Positions 56,450-64,000 of a stretch of DNA of 64,000 nt are shown here, one piece after another. The notes beneath the pieces are model-generated. The model was given only the letters and a program-made list of their open reading frames with translations, made no database searches and was not told where the DNA came from. The translations under genes were made by a program, and so were the position numbers. Source of the stretch: Pseudomonas sp. Gutcm_11s. Its GTDB lineage: Bacteria; Pseudomonadota; Gammaproteobacteria; Pseudomonadales; Pseudomonadaceae. The stretch's first letter is position 1. Each line of letters begins with the position of its first letter. The DNA lies in the NCBI RefSeq assembly GCF_028649395.1, contig NZ_JAQSUW010000016.1, forward strand, positions 1 to 64,000. The letters are read 5' to 3'.

Positions 56450-56901
56450 GGCGCGCTCACCAGCGACAGGGCGCCGAAGTCGCGGCTGTCGGCCAGGGTA
56501 ACCCGTTGCGGCGGCAGGCGCAGGATCAGGCGGCCGGACTGGCTGATGCGGGCGCGCAGCTCTACCCGCGCGCCAACCGGGAAATACTCGGGGTTGAACG
56601 GCAGACGGAAGGCTAGCGCCTGGCCGTCGCCCGCCAGCTTGAGGCTGCCCAGCAGCTGTTGCGGGCGGTCGCGCTCGTCCACCACCAGCAGGGCCATCTC
56701 CACCTCGCTGCCGGCCGGCGGCGTCAGCAGGCTGCCGCGCAGCTCGCGCATATGGGCGGGCAGGGCCTGCTCCAGGGGCGCGACTGGCTTGGCGGCAGGC
56801 GCCGGACGGGGCGCAGCGGCTGGGGTGACGGGCTTGGGCGGCTCGCTGGCGCAGGCGGTCAGCAGCAGGAACAGACAGGCGAGGGCAGGGCGGCGGGACA
56901 T
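56446..56901 (-). CDS. YbaY-type lipoprotein
   Basis: 151 residues from ATG 56901 (MSRRPALACLFLLLTACASE). Lipobox LLTAC, Cys17; Pro/Ala-rich linker about 20-45; C-terminal YbaY-like beta domain about 52-150 (MRELRGSLLTPPAGSEVEMALLVVDERD, LPFNPEYFPVGARVELRARIS). Probably outer-membrane anchored; function unknown. Divergent from nrdR and coupled to the methyltransferase. Confidence 0.83.
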   Translation of the reverse strand: MSRRPALACLFLLLTACASEPPKPVTPAAAPRPAPAAKPVAPLEQALPAHMRELRGSLLTPPAGSEVEMALLVVDERDRPQQLLGSLKLAGDGQALAFRLPFNPEYFPVGARVELRARISQSGRLILRLPPQRVTLADSRDFGALSLVSAP

Positions 56902-56975
56902 GGCGGCATCCGATGCGGCAGATAGTGCTGGAATAGCGCAAAAAACGGGCGCCTGTATACCGCAACGGCGCCAGC

Positions 56976-57003
56976 TTGTCTTGCCGGGACCATGCGCTAC
57001 CAT
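56976..57003 (+). promoter_or_regulatory. Candidate sigma70 promoter of the nrdR-rib cluster
   Basis: TTGTCT (56976-56981), 16-bp spacer, TACCAT (56998-57003), 30 bp before the nrdR ATG. Moderate match. Confidence 0.4.
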
Positions 57004-57033
57004 GGGCCACCGTTTCGTAGGGCCTCTTCCTCC

Positions 57034-57498
57034 ATGCATTGTCCGTTCTGCTCCGCCAACGACACCAAGGTCATCGATTCCCGCCTGGTCGCCGAGGGTG
57101 ACCAGGTGCGCCGGCGCCGCGAATGCGTGGCCTGCGGCGAACGCTTCACCACCTTCGAGACCGCCGAGCTGGTGATGCCGCGCCTGATCAAGTCCGACGG
57201 CAGCCGCCAGCCATTCGATGAAGACAAGCTGCGTGCAGGCATGCAGCGTGCGCTGGAGAAGCGCCCGGTCAGCATCGAGCGCCTGGAAGAGGCCATCGCC
57301 CACATCAAGCATCGCCTGCGCGCCACCGGCGAGCGCGAGATCAAGTCGCGGGTGCTCGGCGAGCTGGTGATGACCGAGCTGCAGAAGCTCGACGAGGTTG
57401 CCTACATCCGCTTTGCCTCCGTCTACCGGCGCTTCCAGGACCTCAACGAGTTCCGCGAAGAAATCGAGCGCTTGGCCCGCGAGCCGTCCAAGGAATGA
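57034..57498 (+). CDS. nrdR: Transcriptional repressor NrdR
   Basis: Represses ribonucleotide reductase genes in response to ATP/dATP. 154 residues from ATG 57034 ([19 protein letters not shown]); an upstream GTG-type extension to 56992 is rejected. Zinc ribbon Cys3, Cys6, Cys31, Cys34, then an ATP-cone about 49-139 ([21 protein letters not shown]). Overlaps ribD by 4 bp (ATGA), so it leads the riboflavin genes, a common gammaproteobacterial arrangement. Confidence 0.97.
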   Translation: MHCPFCSANDTKVIDSRLVAEGDQVRRRRECVACGERFTTFETAELVMPRLIKSDGSRQPFDEDKLRAGMQRALEKRPVSIERLEEAIAHIKHRLRATGEREIKSRVLGELVMTELQKLDEVAYIRFASVYRRFQDLNEFREEIERLAREPSKE

Positions 57499-58610
57499 GC
57501 GTGGTCGACCAGCAATTCATGGCCCGCGCGCTGGAACTGGCGCGCAAGGGGCTGTATTCCACCCATCCCAACCCGCGCGTCGGCTGCGTCATCGTGCAGG
57601 ACGGCAAGATCGTCGGCGAGGGCTGGCACGCCAAGGCCGGCGAACCGCATGCCGAGGTGCACGCCCTGCGCCAAGCCGGCGACAAGGCGCGCGGCGCCAC
57701 TGCCTACGTCACTCTGGAGCCCTGCAGCCACCACGGACGCACGCCGCCCTGCGCCGAGGCGCTGGTGAATGCCGGTGTGGCCCGAGTCGTGGCTGCCATG
57801 CAGGACCCCAATCCGCAGGTCGCCGGCCGTGGCCTGCTGCGCCTGATGGGTGTCGGCATCGCCGTGCACAGCGGCGTGCTGGAGGTCGAGGCGCGTGAGT
57901 TGAACGCCGGCTTCATCAAGCGCATGGAGCAGGGCCTGCCGTTCGTGCGTGTCAAGCTGGCCATGAGCCTGGATGGTCGTACCGCCATGGCCAGCGGCGA
58001 GAGCCAGTGGATCACCGGTCCCGAGGCGCGTGCCGCGGTGCAGCGCCTGCGGGCCCGCTCCAGCGTGGTGATCACCGGTGCCGATACCGTGCTGGCCGAC
58101 CAGGCGCGGCTGACCGTGCGTGCCGAGGAACTGGGCCTGAATGCCGAACTGACCGCGCTGGCCATTGATCGTCCGCCGCTGCGCGTGCTGGTCGACGGCC
58201 GCCTGCGTGTACCGCTCTCCGCCCCGTTCTTCCAGGCCGGCCCAGCGCTGGTCGCCACCTGCGCAGCGGCCGCCGCGCGTGAACGCTTCACCGAGGAACG
58301 CCATGAGCTGCTGGCGGTGCCCGGCAGCAATGGCCATGTCGACCTGCGCAAGCTGCTCGCCGAACTGGCCGCGCGCGGTGCCAACGAGGTGCTGGTCGAG
58401 GCCGGCCCGAAACTGGCCGGCGCTTTCGCCCGCGCCGGGCTGGTCGACGAGTACCAGCTGTTCGTCGCGCCCAAGTTCCTCGGCTCCAGCGCCAAGCCGC
58501 TGCTGGACTGGCCGCTGGTCCGCATGGCCGAGGCGCAGGACCTGGAGATTCGCGATATCCGCGCGGTCGGTGGCGACTGGCGGATCACTGCGGTGCCCAA
58601 GCCGCGCTGA
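57495..58610 (+). CDS. ribD: Riboflavin biosynthesis deaminase/reductase RibD
   Basis: Two consecutive riboflavin steps: deamination of the pyrimidine 5'-phosphate, then NADPH reduction. 371 residues: deaminase about 1-145 with zinc site His52-Ala-Glu54 and the PC..C pair (Cys77, Cys86; [12 protein letters not shown]), reductase about 150-365 ([28 protein letters not shown]). It lies before the FMN riboswitch, so the riboswitch does not control ribD. Confidence 0.97.
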   Translation: MSVVDQQFMARALELARKGLYSTHPNPRVGCVIVQDGKIVGEGWHAKAGEPHAEVHALRQAGDKARGATAYVTLEPCSHHGRTPPCAEALVNAGVARVVAAMQDPNPQVAGRGLLRLMGVGIAVHSGVLEVEARELNAGFIKRMEQGLPFVRVKLAMSLDGRTAMASGESQWITGPEARAAVQRLRARSSVVITGADTVLADQARLTVRAEELGLNAELTALAIDRPPLRVLVDGRLRVPLSAPFFQAGPALVATCAAAAARERFTEERHELLAVPGSNGHVDLRKLLAELAARGANEVLVEAGPKLAGAFARAGLVDEYQLFVAPKFLGSSAKPLLDWPLVRMAEAQDLEIRDIRAVGGDWRITAVPKPR

Positions 58611-58697
58611 GGCATTTCGATCGGTTTGATCGAAGCGCCGCCATGCAGCGGCGCGGCAAATATGGTAAAAAGCCAGCCGCGGCCGCTCCGGTGGTCG

Positions 58698-58848
58698 CAA
58701 CGTTCTCAGGGCGGGGTGCGATTCCCCACCGGCGGTAATGGCCTCAGGCCTAGCCCGCGAGCGCTCGCCACGGCTCCTGCCGCGCGAGGTCAGCAGACCC
58801 GGTGTGATTCCGGGGCCGACGGTATAGTCCGGATAAAGAGAGAGCGGG
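58698..58848 (+). promoter_or_regulatory. FMN riboswitch (RFN element)
   Basis: Conserved blocks are present in order: AACGTTCTCAGGGCGGGGTG, GATTCCCCACCGGCGGTAAT, AGCCCGCGAGCG, a variable arm, GGTCAGCAGACCCGGTG, GATTCCGGGGCCGACGGTAT and AGTCCGGATAAAGAGAGAG. It lies between ribD and ribE and should shut off ribE-ribBA-ribH when FMN is abundant. About 90 nt of expression platform follow before the ORFs. Confidence 0.97.
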
Positions 58849-58907
58849 ATTCCCTTCCGGGGCGCCGTCCGTCTGCGCCCGCGAAAATCCCTATCGATCG
58901 GCATTGC

Positions 58908-58928
58908 CCTGTTTTTGACCAAAACAGG
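58908..58928 (+). promoter_or_regulatory. Hairpin in the FMN riboswitch expression platform
   Basis: CCTGTTTT (58908-58915) / AAAACAGG (58921-58928), loop TGACC. The 3' arm includes the AGG of the AGGAG (58926-58930) that precedes a short ORF at 58938, so folding would hide that ribosome-binding site. There is no T-tract after it, which points to translational rather than transcriptional control. Confidence 0.6.
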
Positions 58929-58937
58929 AGATCATCC

Positions 58938-58985
58938 ATGCTGCATTGCACCATTCACCGGGAGGACGCATGTTCACCGGCATAA
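58938..58985 (+). CDS. Possible 15-codon leader ORF overlapping ribE
   Basis: ATG 58938 to TAA 58983-58985 encodes [20 protein letters not shown] lies 7 nt before the ATG, an ideal spacing, and the ORF ends 15 nt inside ribE in another frame. Translating it would move ribosomes across the ribE Shine-Dalgarno. Not shown to be translated. Confidence 0.35.
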   Translation: MLHCTIHREDACSPA

Positions 58986-59632
58986 TCGAATCCATCGGTA
59001 CCATCCGTGCCATGACGCCCAAGGGCGGGGACGTACGCGTCTATGTCGAGACCGGCAAGCTGGACCTCGGCGACGTCAAGCTGGGCGACAGCATCGCGGT
59101 CAACGGCGTGTGCCTGACCGCGGTCGAGCTGCCCGGCGACGGCTTCTGGGCCGACGTCAGCCACGAGACCCTGGCGCGCACCGCCTTCATCGATCTGAAG
59201 GCAGGCAGCCGGGTCAACCTGGAAAAGGCCCTGACCCCGACCACCCGCCTCGGCGGCCACCTGGTCAGCGGCCACGTCGACGGTGTCGGCGAGATCGTCA
59301 AGCGCGAAGAAAACGCTCGCGCCATCCAGTTCACCGTGCGCGCGCCGCGCGAGCTGGCCAAGTACATCGCGCTCAAGGGCTCGATCACCGTCGATGGCAC
59401 CAGCCTGACGGTCAACGCCGTCAACGGCGCCGAGTTCGAGCTGACCATCGTGCCGCACACCCTGGTCGAAACCATCATGGCTGACTACCGGTCGGGACGT
59501 AAGGTCAACCTCGAAGTGGACCTGCTGGCGCGCTACCTGGAGCGCCTGCTGCTCGGCGACAAGGCCGCCGACCCCAGCGCTTCCGGCATCAGCGAAGCCT
59601 TCCTCGCCGAACACGGCTACCTGAACAAGTGA
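58970..59632 (+). CDS. ribE: Riboflavin synthase, alpha chain
   Basis: Dismutates two 6,7-dimethyl-8-ribityllumazine molecules to riboflavin. 220 residues from ATG 58970 ([15 protein letters not shown]) behind GGAGG. Two homologous lumazine-binding halves, about 1-97 and 98-200; [14 protein letters not shown] and [14 protein letters not shown] are the matching segments. The gene is called ribC in some Pseudomonas annotations. First gene under the FMN riboswitch. Confidence 0.97.
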   Translation: MFTGIIESIGTIRAMTPKGGDVRVYVETGKLDLGDVKLGDSIAVNGVCLTAVELPGDGFWADVSHETLARTAFIDLKAGSRVNLEKALTPTTRLGGHLVSGHVDGVGEIVKREENARAIQFTVRAPRELAKYIALKGSITVDGTSLTVNAVNGAEFELTIVPHTLVETIMADYRSGRKVNLEVDLLARYLERLLLGDKAADPSASGISEAFLAEHGYLNK

Positions 59633-59642
59633 GATTGCCAGC

Positions 59643-60722
59643 ATGGCCCTGAATACCGCAGAAGAACTGATCGAAGACATCCGCGCCGGCAAGATGGTCA
59701 TCCTCATGGATGACGAGGATCGCGAGAACGAGGGCGACATCATCATCGCCTCCGAGTGCACCACCGCCGAGCACATCAACTTCATGGCCCGCTTCGCCCG
59801 CGGCCTGATCTGCATGCCGATGAGCCGCGAGCGTTGCGAGCTGCTCAAGCTGCCGCTGATGGCGCCGCGTAATGGCTCCGGCTTCGGCACCAAGTTCACC
59901 GTCTCCATCGAGGCCGCCGAGGGCGTCACCACCGGTATCTCCGCTGCTGACCGCGCGCGTACCGTGCAGGCTGCCGTGGCGAAGAACGCCGTGGCCGACG
60001 ATATCGTCAGCCCCGGCCATATCTTCCCGCTGATGGCCCAGCCCGGCGGTGTGCTGGCTCGTGCCGGCCACACCGAGGCGGCCTGCGACCTGGCGCGCAT
60101 GGCCGGCTTCGAGCCGAGCGGCGTGATCTGCGAGATCATGAACGACGACGGCACCATGGCTCGTCGCCCGGAGCTGGAGAAGTTCGCCGAGGAGCACGGC
60201 CTGAAGATCGGCACCATCGCCGACCTGATCCACTATCGCCTGATCCACGAGCGCACCGTCGAGCGCGTCAGCGAGCAGCCTCTGGATACCGAACTGGGCC
60301 AGTTCACCCTGGTCACCTACCGCGATGGCGTGGAGAACACCGCGCACATGGCCCTGACCCTGGGCAAGGTGTGCGCCGAGGAGCCGACCCTGGTCCGTGT
60401 GCACAATATGGAGCCGCTGCGCGATTTGTTCCTGGTCAAACAGCCCGGGCGCTGGAGCCTGCGTGCGGCGATGGCCGAAGTGGCTCAGGCCGGCAGCGGC
60501 GTGGTGCTGCTGCTGGGCAACCCGCTCACCGGCCCGGAGCTGTTCGCGCACCTGAACAAACAGCCGACGCCGAGCCCGGCCACCTACAGCACCGTCGGTG
60601 CCGGCTCGCAGATCCTGCGTGATCTGGGCGTGCGCAAGATGCGCCTGATGAGCTCGCCGATGAAGTTCAACGCCATATCCGGCTTTGACCTGGAAGTTGT
60701 AGAATACCTGCCCGCCGAATAA
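59643..60722 (+). CDS. ribBA: 3,4-dihydroxy-2-butanone 4-phosphate synthase fused to a degenerate GTP cyclohydrolase II domain
   Basis: 359 residues. The N-terminal DHBP synthase (about 1-200) is intact: [10 protein letters not shown] (acidic metal site), [16 protein letters not shown] and [22 protein letters not shown]. The C-terminal domain (about 205-355) aligns with GTP cyclohydrolase II by [15 protein letters not shown] and [14 protein letters not shown], but the zinc-binding Cys cluster (normally GSxRCDCGxQL) is missing, so it should not cleave GTP. A separate ribA is therefore expected elsewhere in the genome. 10 bp after ribE. Confidence 0.95.
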   Translation: MALNTAEELIEDIRAGKMVILMDDEDRENEGDIIIASECTTAEHINFMARFARGLICMPMSRERCELLKLPLMAPRNGSGFGTKFTVSIEAAEGVTTGISAADRARTVQAAVAKNAVADDIVSPGHIFPLMAQPGGVLARAGHTEAACDLARMAGFEPSGVICEIMNDDGTMARRPELEKFAEEHGLKIGTIADLIHYRLIHERTVERVSEQPLDTELGQFTLVTYRDGVENTAHMALTLGKVCAEEPTLVRVHNMEPLRDLFLVKQPGRWSLRAAMAEVAQAGSGVVLLLGNPLTGPELFAHLNKQPTPSPATYSTVGAGSQILRDLGVRKMRLMSSPMKFNAISGFDLEVVEYLPAE

Positions 60723-60858
60723 GGCCCTGAGCCAGGAGTGCTGCGCGCCGCGTCTAGATTGGCCGCAGCCCTTGGTCAGTGCCCCGCAAGTGGGCTTAAC
60801 TTTTTCATCACGGAGTGCCACAGGCATTCCGGCTCTTTATCCGAACCGAGACTCGCCC

Positions 60859-61335
60859 ATGACCCTGAAGACCATCGAAGGTACCTTCATCGCCCCGCAA
60901 GGCAAATACGCCCTGGTGGTTGGCCGCTTCAACAGCTTCGTCGTCGAGAGCCTGGTCAGCGGCGCCGTCGACGCCCTGGTCCGCCACGGCGTGAAGGAAA
61001 GCGACATCACCGTCATCCGCGCGCCGGGTGCCTTCGAAATCCCGCTGGTCACCCAGAAAGTCGCCCAGCGCGGCGAGTTCGCTGCCATCATCGCCCTCGG
61101 CGCGGTGATCCGTGGCGGTACCCCGCACTTTGAATACGTCGCTGGTGAGTGCACCAAGGGCCTGGCCCAGGTGTCCATGGAATACGGTGTGCCGGTCGCC
61201 TTCGGCGTACTGACCGTCGACTCCATCGAGCAGGCCATCGAGCGCTCCGGCACCAAAGCCGGCAACAAGGGCGCCGAAGCCGCACTGTCCGCCCTGGAAA
61301 TGGTCAGCCTGCTGGCGGCCCTGGAGGCCAAGTGA
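60859..61335 (+). CDS. ribH: 6,7-dimethyl-8-ribityllumazine synthase
   Basis: Condenses the pyrimidine and the four-carbon phosphate into lumazine. 158 residues from ATG 60859 ([20 protein letters not shown]); the open frame upstream is not family-like. The phosphate/substrate segment [17 protein letters not shown] contains the catalytic His. It is 136 bp after ribBA; that gap contains only a weak GC hairpin followed by TTAACTTTTT. The GTGA overlap links it to nusB. Confidence 0.97.
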   Translation: MTLKTIEGTFIAPQGKYALVVGRFNSFVVESLVSGAVDALVRHGVKESDITVIRAPGAFEIPLVTQKVAQRGEFAAIIALGAVIRGGTPHFEYVAGECTKGLAQVSMEYGVPVAFGVLTVDSIEQAIERSGTKAGNKGAEAALSALEMVSLLAALEAK

Positions 61336-61817
61336 GCCTGAATCACGACGACAGCCAGGACGCTCCGCAGCCCAAGGCCAAGGGCAAGATCGCGCAGCGT
61401 CGCGTGGCCCGTAGCCTGGCCATGCAGGCGCTGTATCAGTGGCACATGGCCGGTCAGTCGCTGAACGAGATCGAAGCGCAGTTCCGCGTCGATAACGACT
61501 TCAGCGGCGTCGACGGTGCCTACTTCCACGAGATCCTGCATGGCGTGGCGCACCAGAAGACCGAGCTCGACGAGGCCTTCTCGCCGCTGCTGAGCATCCC
61601 GCTGGACGAGCTGGACCCGGTCGAACTGGCCATCCTGCGCCTGTCCGCCTGGGAGCTGAAGAGCCGCGTCGACGTGCCCTACAAGGTGGTGATCAACGAG
61701 GGCATCGAGTTGGCCAAGACCTTCGGTGCCACCGACGGGCACAAGTTCGTCAACGGCGTGCTGGACAAGCTGGCGCCGGCCCTGCGCGGGCCCGAAGTCA
61801 ACGCCGGCAAGCGCTGA
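61332..61817 (+). CDS. nusB: Transcription antitermination factor NusB
   Basis: Partner of S10/NusE in rRNA antitermination. 161 residues from GTG 61332, which overlaps the ribH stop (GTGA). The first ~17 residues are charged and variable; the all-helical core includes [37 protein letters not shown] and [16 protein letters not shown]. Common neighbour of ribH. Confidence 0.96.
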   Translation: MSLNHDDSQDAPQPKAKGKIAQRRVARSLAMQALYQWHMAGQSLNEIEAQFRVDNDFSGVDGAYFHEILHGVAHQKTELDEAFSPLLSIPLDELDPVELAILRLSAWELKSRVDVPYKVVINEGIELAKTFGATDGHKFVNGVLDKLAPALRGPEVNAGKR

Positions 61818-61835
61818 TCGGTTGGCGAACCCTGC

Positions 61836-62798
61836 GTGGGTGAGTTCGAGCTGATCCGTCGCTACTTCGCCGCCGCGCCCTGTGCGCAGGCGGCCGAAGG
61901 CGTCGCCCTCGGCATCGGCGACGACTGCGCCCTGCTGCAACTGCCGCCTGGCCAGCAACTGGCCCTGTCCACCGATACCCTGGTGGACGGCGTGCACTTC
62001 CCCCATTCCTGCGACCCTTTCCTGCTCGGCCAGCGCGCCCTGGCGGTGAGCGTCAGCGACCTGGCCGCGATGGGCGCCAAGCCGCTCGCCTTCACCCTGG
62101 CGCTGACCCTGCCCGCGGCCGAGCCGGCCTGGCTGGAAGGCTTCGCTCGAGGCCTGTCACAGATGGCCGGGCAGTGCGCCATCGCCCTGGTCGGTGGCGA
62201 CACCACCCGTGGCCCGCTGAGCCTGACGCTGACTGTGTTCGGCCAGCTGCCGAGCGGCCAGGCGCTGACTCGCAGCGGTGCCCGGCCGTGCGATCTGCTG
62301 TGTGTCGGCGGCAGCCTGGGTGATGCGGCTGGGGCACTGCCGCTGGTGTTGGGCCAACAGGCGGGCGAGGGGGCCGAGGTCGACTATCTGCTGCAGCGCT
62401 ACTGGGCGCCGCAGCCGCAGTTGGCCCTCGGCCAGTGGCTGCGTGGCCGGGCCACGGCGGCGCTGGATATCTCCGATGGCCTGCTGGCCGATTGTGGTCA
62501 TATCGCCGTGGCTTCAGGCGTGGTACTGCAGATCGAGCGGGAGCGCGTGCCGCTATCGCCGGCCTTGCGCGCCATCGCCGGGGTGCGGGCGCTGGATTGT
62601 GCGCTGGCCGGTGGCGATGACTACCGGCTGGCCTTTACCCTGCCGGCCGAACTCCTGCCGGCTCTGCGGGCCCAATGGCCGGAGGCCGTGGTGATTGGCC
62701 GGGTCGCGGCGGGGCAGGGCGTGCAACTGCTGGACGGCGCCGGCCAGCGTGTCGAGCCACCGCGGGCGGGCTATCAACATTTCGGACAACACATATAG
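61836..62798 (+). CDS. thiL: Thiamine-monophosphate kinase
   Basis: Makes thiamine diphosphate from thiamine phosphate. 320 residues from GTG 61836 (GEFELIRRYFAAAPC follows). AIRS/PurM fold: GIGDDCALL, STDTLVDGVHF, LVGGDTTRGPLSLTLT and ISDGLLADCGHIA are the metal- and nucleotide-binding loops. 18 bp after nusB, 6 bp before pgpA. Confidence 0.96.
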   Translation: MGEFELIRRYFAAAPCAQAAEGVALGIGDDCALLQLPPGQQLALSTDTLVDGVHFPHSCDPFLLGQRALAVSVSDLAAMGAKPLAFTLALTLPAAEPAWLEGFARGLSQMAGQCAIALVGGDTTRGPLSLTLTVFGQLPSGQALTRSGARPCDLLCVGGSLGDAAGALPLVLGQQAGEGAEVDYLLQRYWAPQPQLALGQWLRGRATAALDISDGLLADCGHIAVASGVVLQIERERVPLSPALRAIAGVRALDCALAGGDDYRLAFTLPAELLPALRAQWPEAVVIGRVAAGQGVQLLDGAGQRVEPPRAGYQHFGQHI

Positions 62799-62804
62799 AG
62801 ATGC

Positions 62805-63293
62805 ATGGTGACTGACGTCGTGAAAGTCGCGCCGCAGGTGTGGCGCAATCCCTGGCATTTCCTCGCCTTCGGCTTCGGCTCCGGGCTGATGCCCAAGGCC
62901 CCGGGGACCTGGGGCTCGCTGGTGGCGATCCCGTTCATCCCGTTGTGGCAGATGCTGCCGGACTGGGGCTACTGGCTGATGCTCGGCGTGACCATGCTGT
63001 TCGGCTTCTGGCTGTGCGGGCGGGTGGCCGAGGACATGGGCGTGCATGACCACGAGGGCATCGTCTGGGACGAAATGGTCGGCATGTGGATCACCCTGTG
63101 GCTGGTGCCCGAGGGCTGGCAGTGGTTGCTGCTAGGCTTCCTGGTATTCCGCGTGTTCGACATCCTCAAGCCGTGGCCGATTCGCTGGATCGACCGGCAC
63201 GTGCATGGTGGCGTCGGCATCATGCTGGACGACGTGCTGGCCGGGGTGTTCGCCTGGGTGGCGATGCAATTGCTGGTCTGGGGCCTGGCCTGA
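62805..63293 (+). CDS. pgpA: Phosphatidylglycerophosphatase A
   Basis: Inner-membrane enzyme dephosphorylating phosphatidylglycerol phosphate. 162 residues (MVTDVVKVAPQVWRNPWHFL). Signature FGSGLMPKAPGTWGSLVA near residues 24-41, IVWDEMVGMW and RVFDILKPWPIRWID with the acidic catalytic residues; four hydrophobic segments. Overlap-free but only 6 bp after thiL, the usual thiL-pgpA pair. Confidence 0.95.
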   Translation: MVTDVVKVAPQVWRNPWHFLAFGFGSGLMPKAPGTWGSLVAIPFIPLWQMLPDWGYWLMLGVTMLFGFWLCGRVAEDMGVHDHEGIVWDEMVGMWITLWLVPEGWQWLLLGFLVFRVFDILKPWPIRWIDRHVHGGVGIMLDDVLAGVFAWVAMQLLVWGLA

Positions 63294-63307
63294 TTCGGAG
63301 GCTGTCG

Positions 63308-64000
63308 ATGCGTGCTTGCTGGCTGCTTGTACTGCTGTGCCTGGGCTGGCCTTGCGCCCAGGCCGCAGAGCCCTTGCCGCAGGATATCCAGATGGTCAGC
63401 GAGCACTGGCCAGAGCACACCAACCCCGACGGTAGCGGCCTGGCCTGGGACATCATGCGCCAGGTGTTCGAGCCGGCTGGCGTGACCGTCGGCTTCCGCA
63501 TCGTGCCCTACACCCGCTCCATCGGCTTGGTGCAACGTGGCGAGGCCGATGCCTGGTTGGGCTCCTACCGCGACGAGATCTCAGAAGGCGTGCGCTACCC
63601 GCGCTGGCCCTACGATGCCGACCGCATCCTCGCCCTGTCGCTGCTCAGCACGCCGCAGCCGACGCTGCAGAGCATCGGCCAGTACCGCCTGGCCTGGATG
63701 CGCGGCTACGACTACCAGCAGTACCTGCCGGGCATCAGCCGCTTCCAGGAAATCGAGCGCCGCGTCGGCATCTTGCGCATGCTCGAGCTGGGCCATGCCG
63801 ACTTCTACCTGGACGCGGCCACTGAGGTCGACGAGGTGTTGCGCGAGGGCTCGGATCCTGCGCGCTTTCGCACTACGCCACTGATCCGCTTGCCGCTCTA
63901 CGTCGGCTTTGCCGATACTGCCCGCGGCCGCGCGCTGGCCGAGCTGTTCGACCGGCGCATGCCCATTCTGGTGCGTAGCGGCGCCTTGCGGCCGCTTTTC
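63308..64000 (+). CDS. Periplasmic substrate-binding-like protein (SBP_bac_3-type), 3'-truncated by the window edge
   Basis: Open from ATG 63308 to the last base (231 codons, no stop seen). Signal peptide about 1-20 (WLLVLLCLGWPCAQA). Then LPQDIQMVSEHWPEHTNPDG, GLAWDIMRQVFEPAGVTVGF and VPYTRSIGLVQRGEADAWLGSY, which resemble the polar-amino-acid type periplasmic binding fold; such stand-alone genes in Pseudomonas often lack transporter partners. 14 bp after pgpA. Ligand unknown. Confidence 0.82.
   Translation, partial: MRACWLLVLLCLGWPCAQAAEPLPQDIQMVSEHWPEHTNPDGSGLAWDIMRQVFEPAGVTVGFRIVPYTRSIGLVQRGEADAWLGSYRDEISEGVRYPRWPYDADRILALSLLSTPQPTLQSIGQYRLAWMRGYDYQQYLPGISRFQEIERRVGILRMLELGHADFYLDAATEVDEVLREGSDPARFRTTPLIRLPLYVGFADTARGRALAELFDRRMPILVRSGALRPLF

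Overview
This 64 kb window is chromosomal DNA from a Pseudomonas species that is probably not P. aeruginosa. The evidence is the complete S10-spc-alpha ribosomal protein gene order after tuf, the Pseudomonas-type blocks (uvrA / YajR-like MFS / ssb; two epimerases / oprG / Zur-type operon; nrdR-ribD-FMN riboswitch-ribE-ribBA-ribH-nusB-thiL-pgpA), a DUF3509 gene (a family I know mainly from Pseudomonas), and high-GC coding DNA outside the ribosomal genes. I saw no tRNA, rRNA, CRISPR array, prophage or intact insertion sequence. The species cannot be fixed from the sequence alone.

Layout. 1-15,071: 3' part of tuf, then 28 genes of the S10, spc and alpha operons (rpsJ to rplQ), including rpmD and rpmJ. 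Three sigma70-type promoters stand out: before rpsJ, between rpsN and rpsH, and between rpmJ and rpsM. The last two sit directly behind terminator-like hairpins. 15,276-22,706: katG, uvrA (minus), a YajR-like transporter, ssb and a tiny DUF3309 protein. From memory of PAO1, the katG position is where katA-bfrA lie in P. aeruginosa. 22,740-26,722: a FecI-FecR-FecA-type sigma/anti-sigma/TonB receptor set (minus). 26,851-28,432: PAS histidine kinase and single-domain response regulator (minus). 28,588-31,101: DUF2946 protein and the copper receptor OprC. 31,324-33,462: DUF3509 gene behind a well-formed sigma54 promoter, then a chemoreceptor.

33,490-39,213 is an accessory redox block: a flavin monooxygenase diverges from a three-gene operon (lipoprotein cytochrome c, Tat-exported lactone/alditol oxidase, exported PLP enzyme of the D-threonine aldolase/DSD1 fold), with an AraC regulator converging on its end. 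39,326-47,665 is a second accessory block: an FGGY kinase, a class II aldolase, a class III aminotransferase and a second aldolase-fold protein that has lost its zinc ligands form one overlapping operon. It diverges from a tetR gene across a 25-bp near-perfect palindrome and is followed by a DUF1302/DUF1329 envelope pair. 47,673-47,940 is a 268-bp element with 20-bp perfect terminal inverted repeats and two large internal hairpins (MITE-like).

48,036-64,000 returns to conserved Pseudomonas synteny: two SDR epimerase/reductase genes, oprG with an ANR-type box, a four-gene zinc-responsive operon with a Zur-type palindrome, a thioesterase/thioredoxin pair, a methyltransferase/lipoprotein pair, and the nrdR-rib-nusB-thiL-pgpA cluster with an FMN riboswitch. 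The window ends inside a periplasmic binding protein gene.

The observations I consider least likely to be already described are the kinase-aldolase-aminotransferase-pseudoaldolase operon with its operator, the all-exported cytochrome c/oxidase/PLP module, the rpsN-rpsH intergenic riboregulatory arrangement (terminators, internal promoter and a 9-nt sequence that could mask the rpsH start), the sigma54 promoter of the DUF3509 gene, and the MITE-like element.
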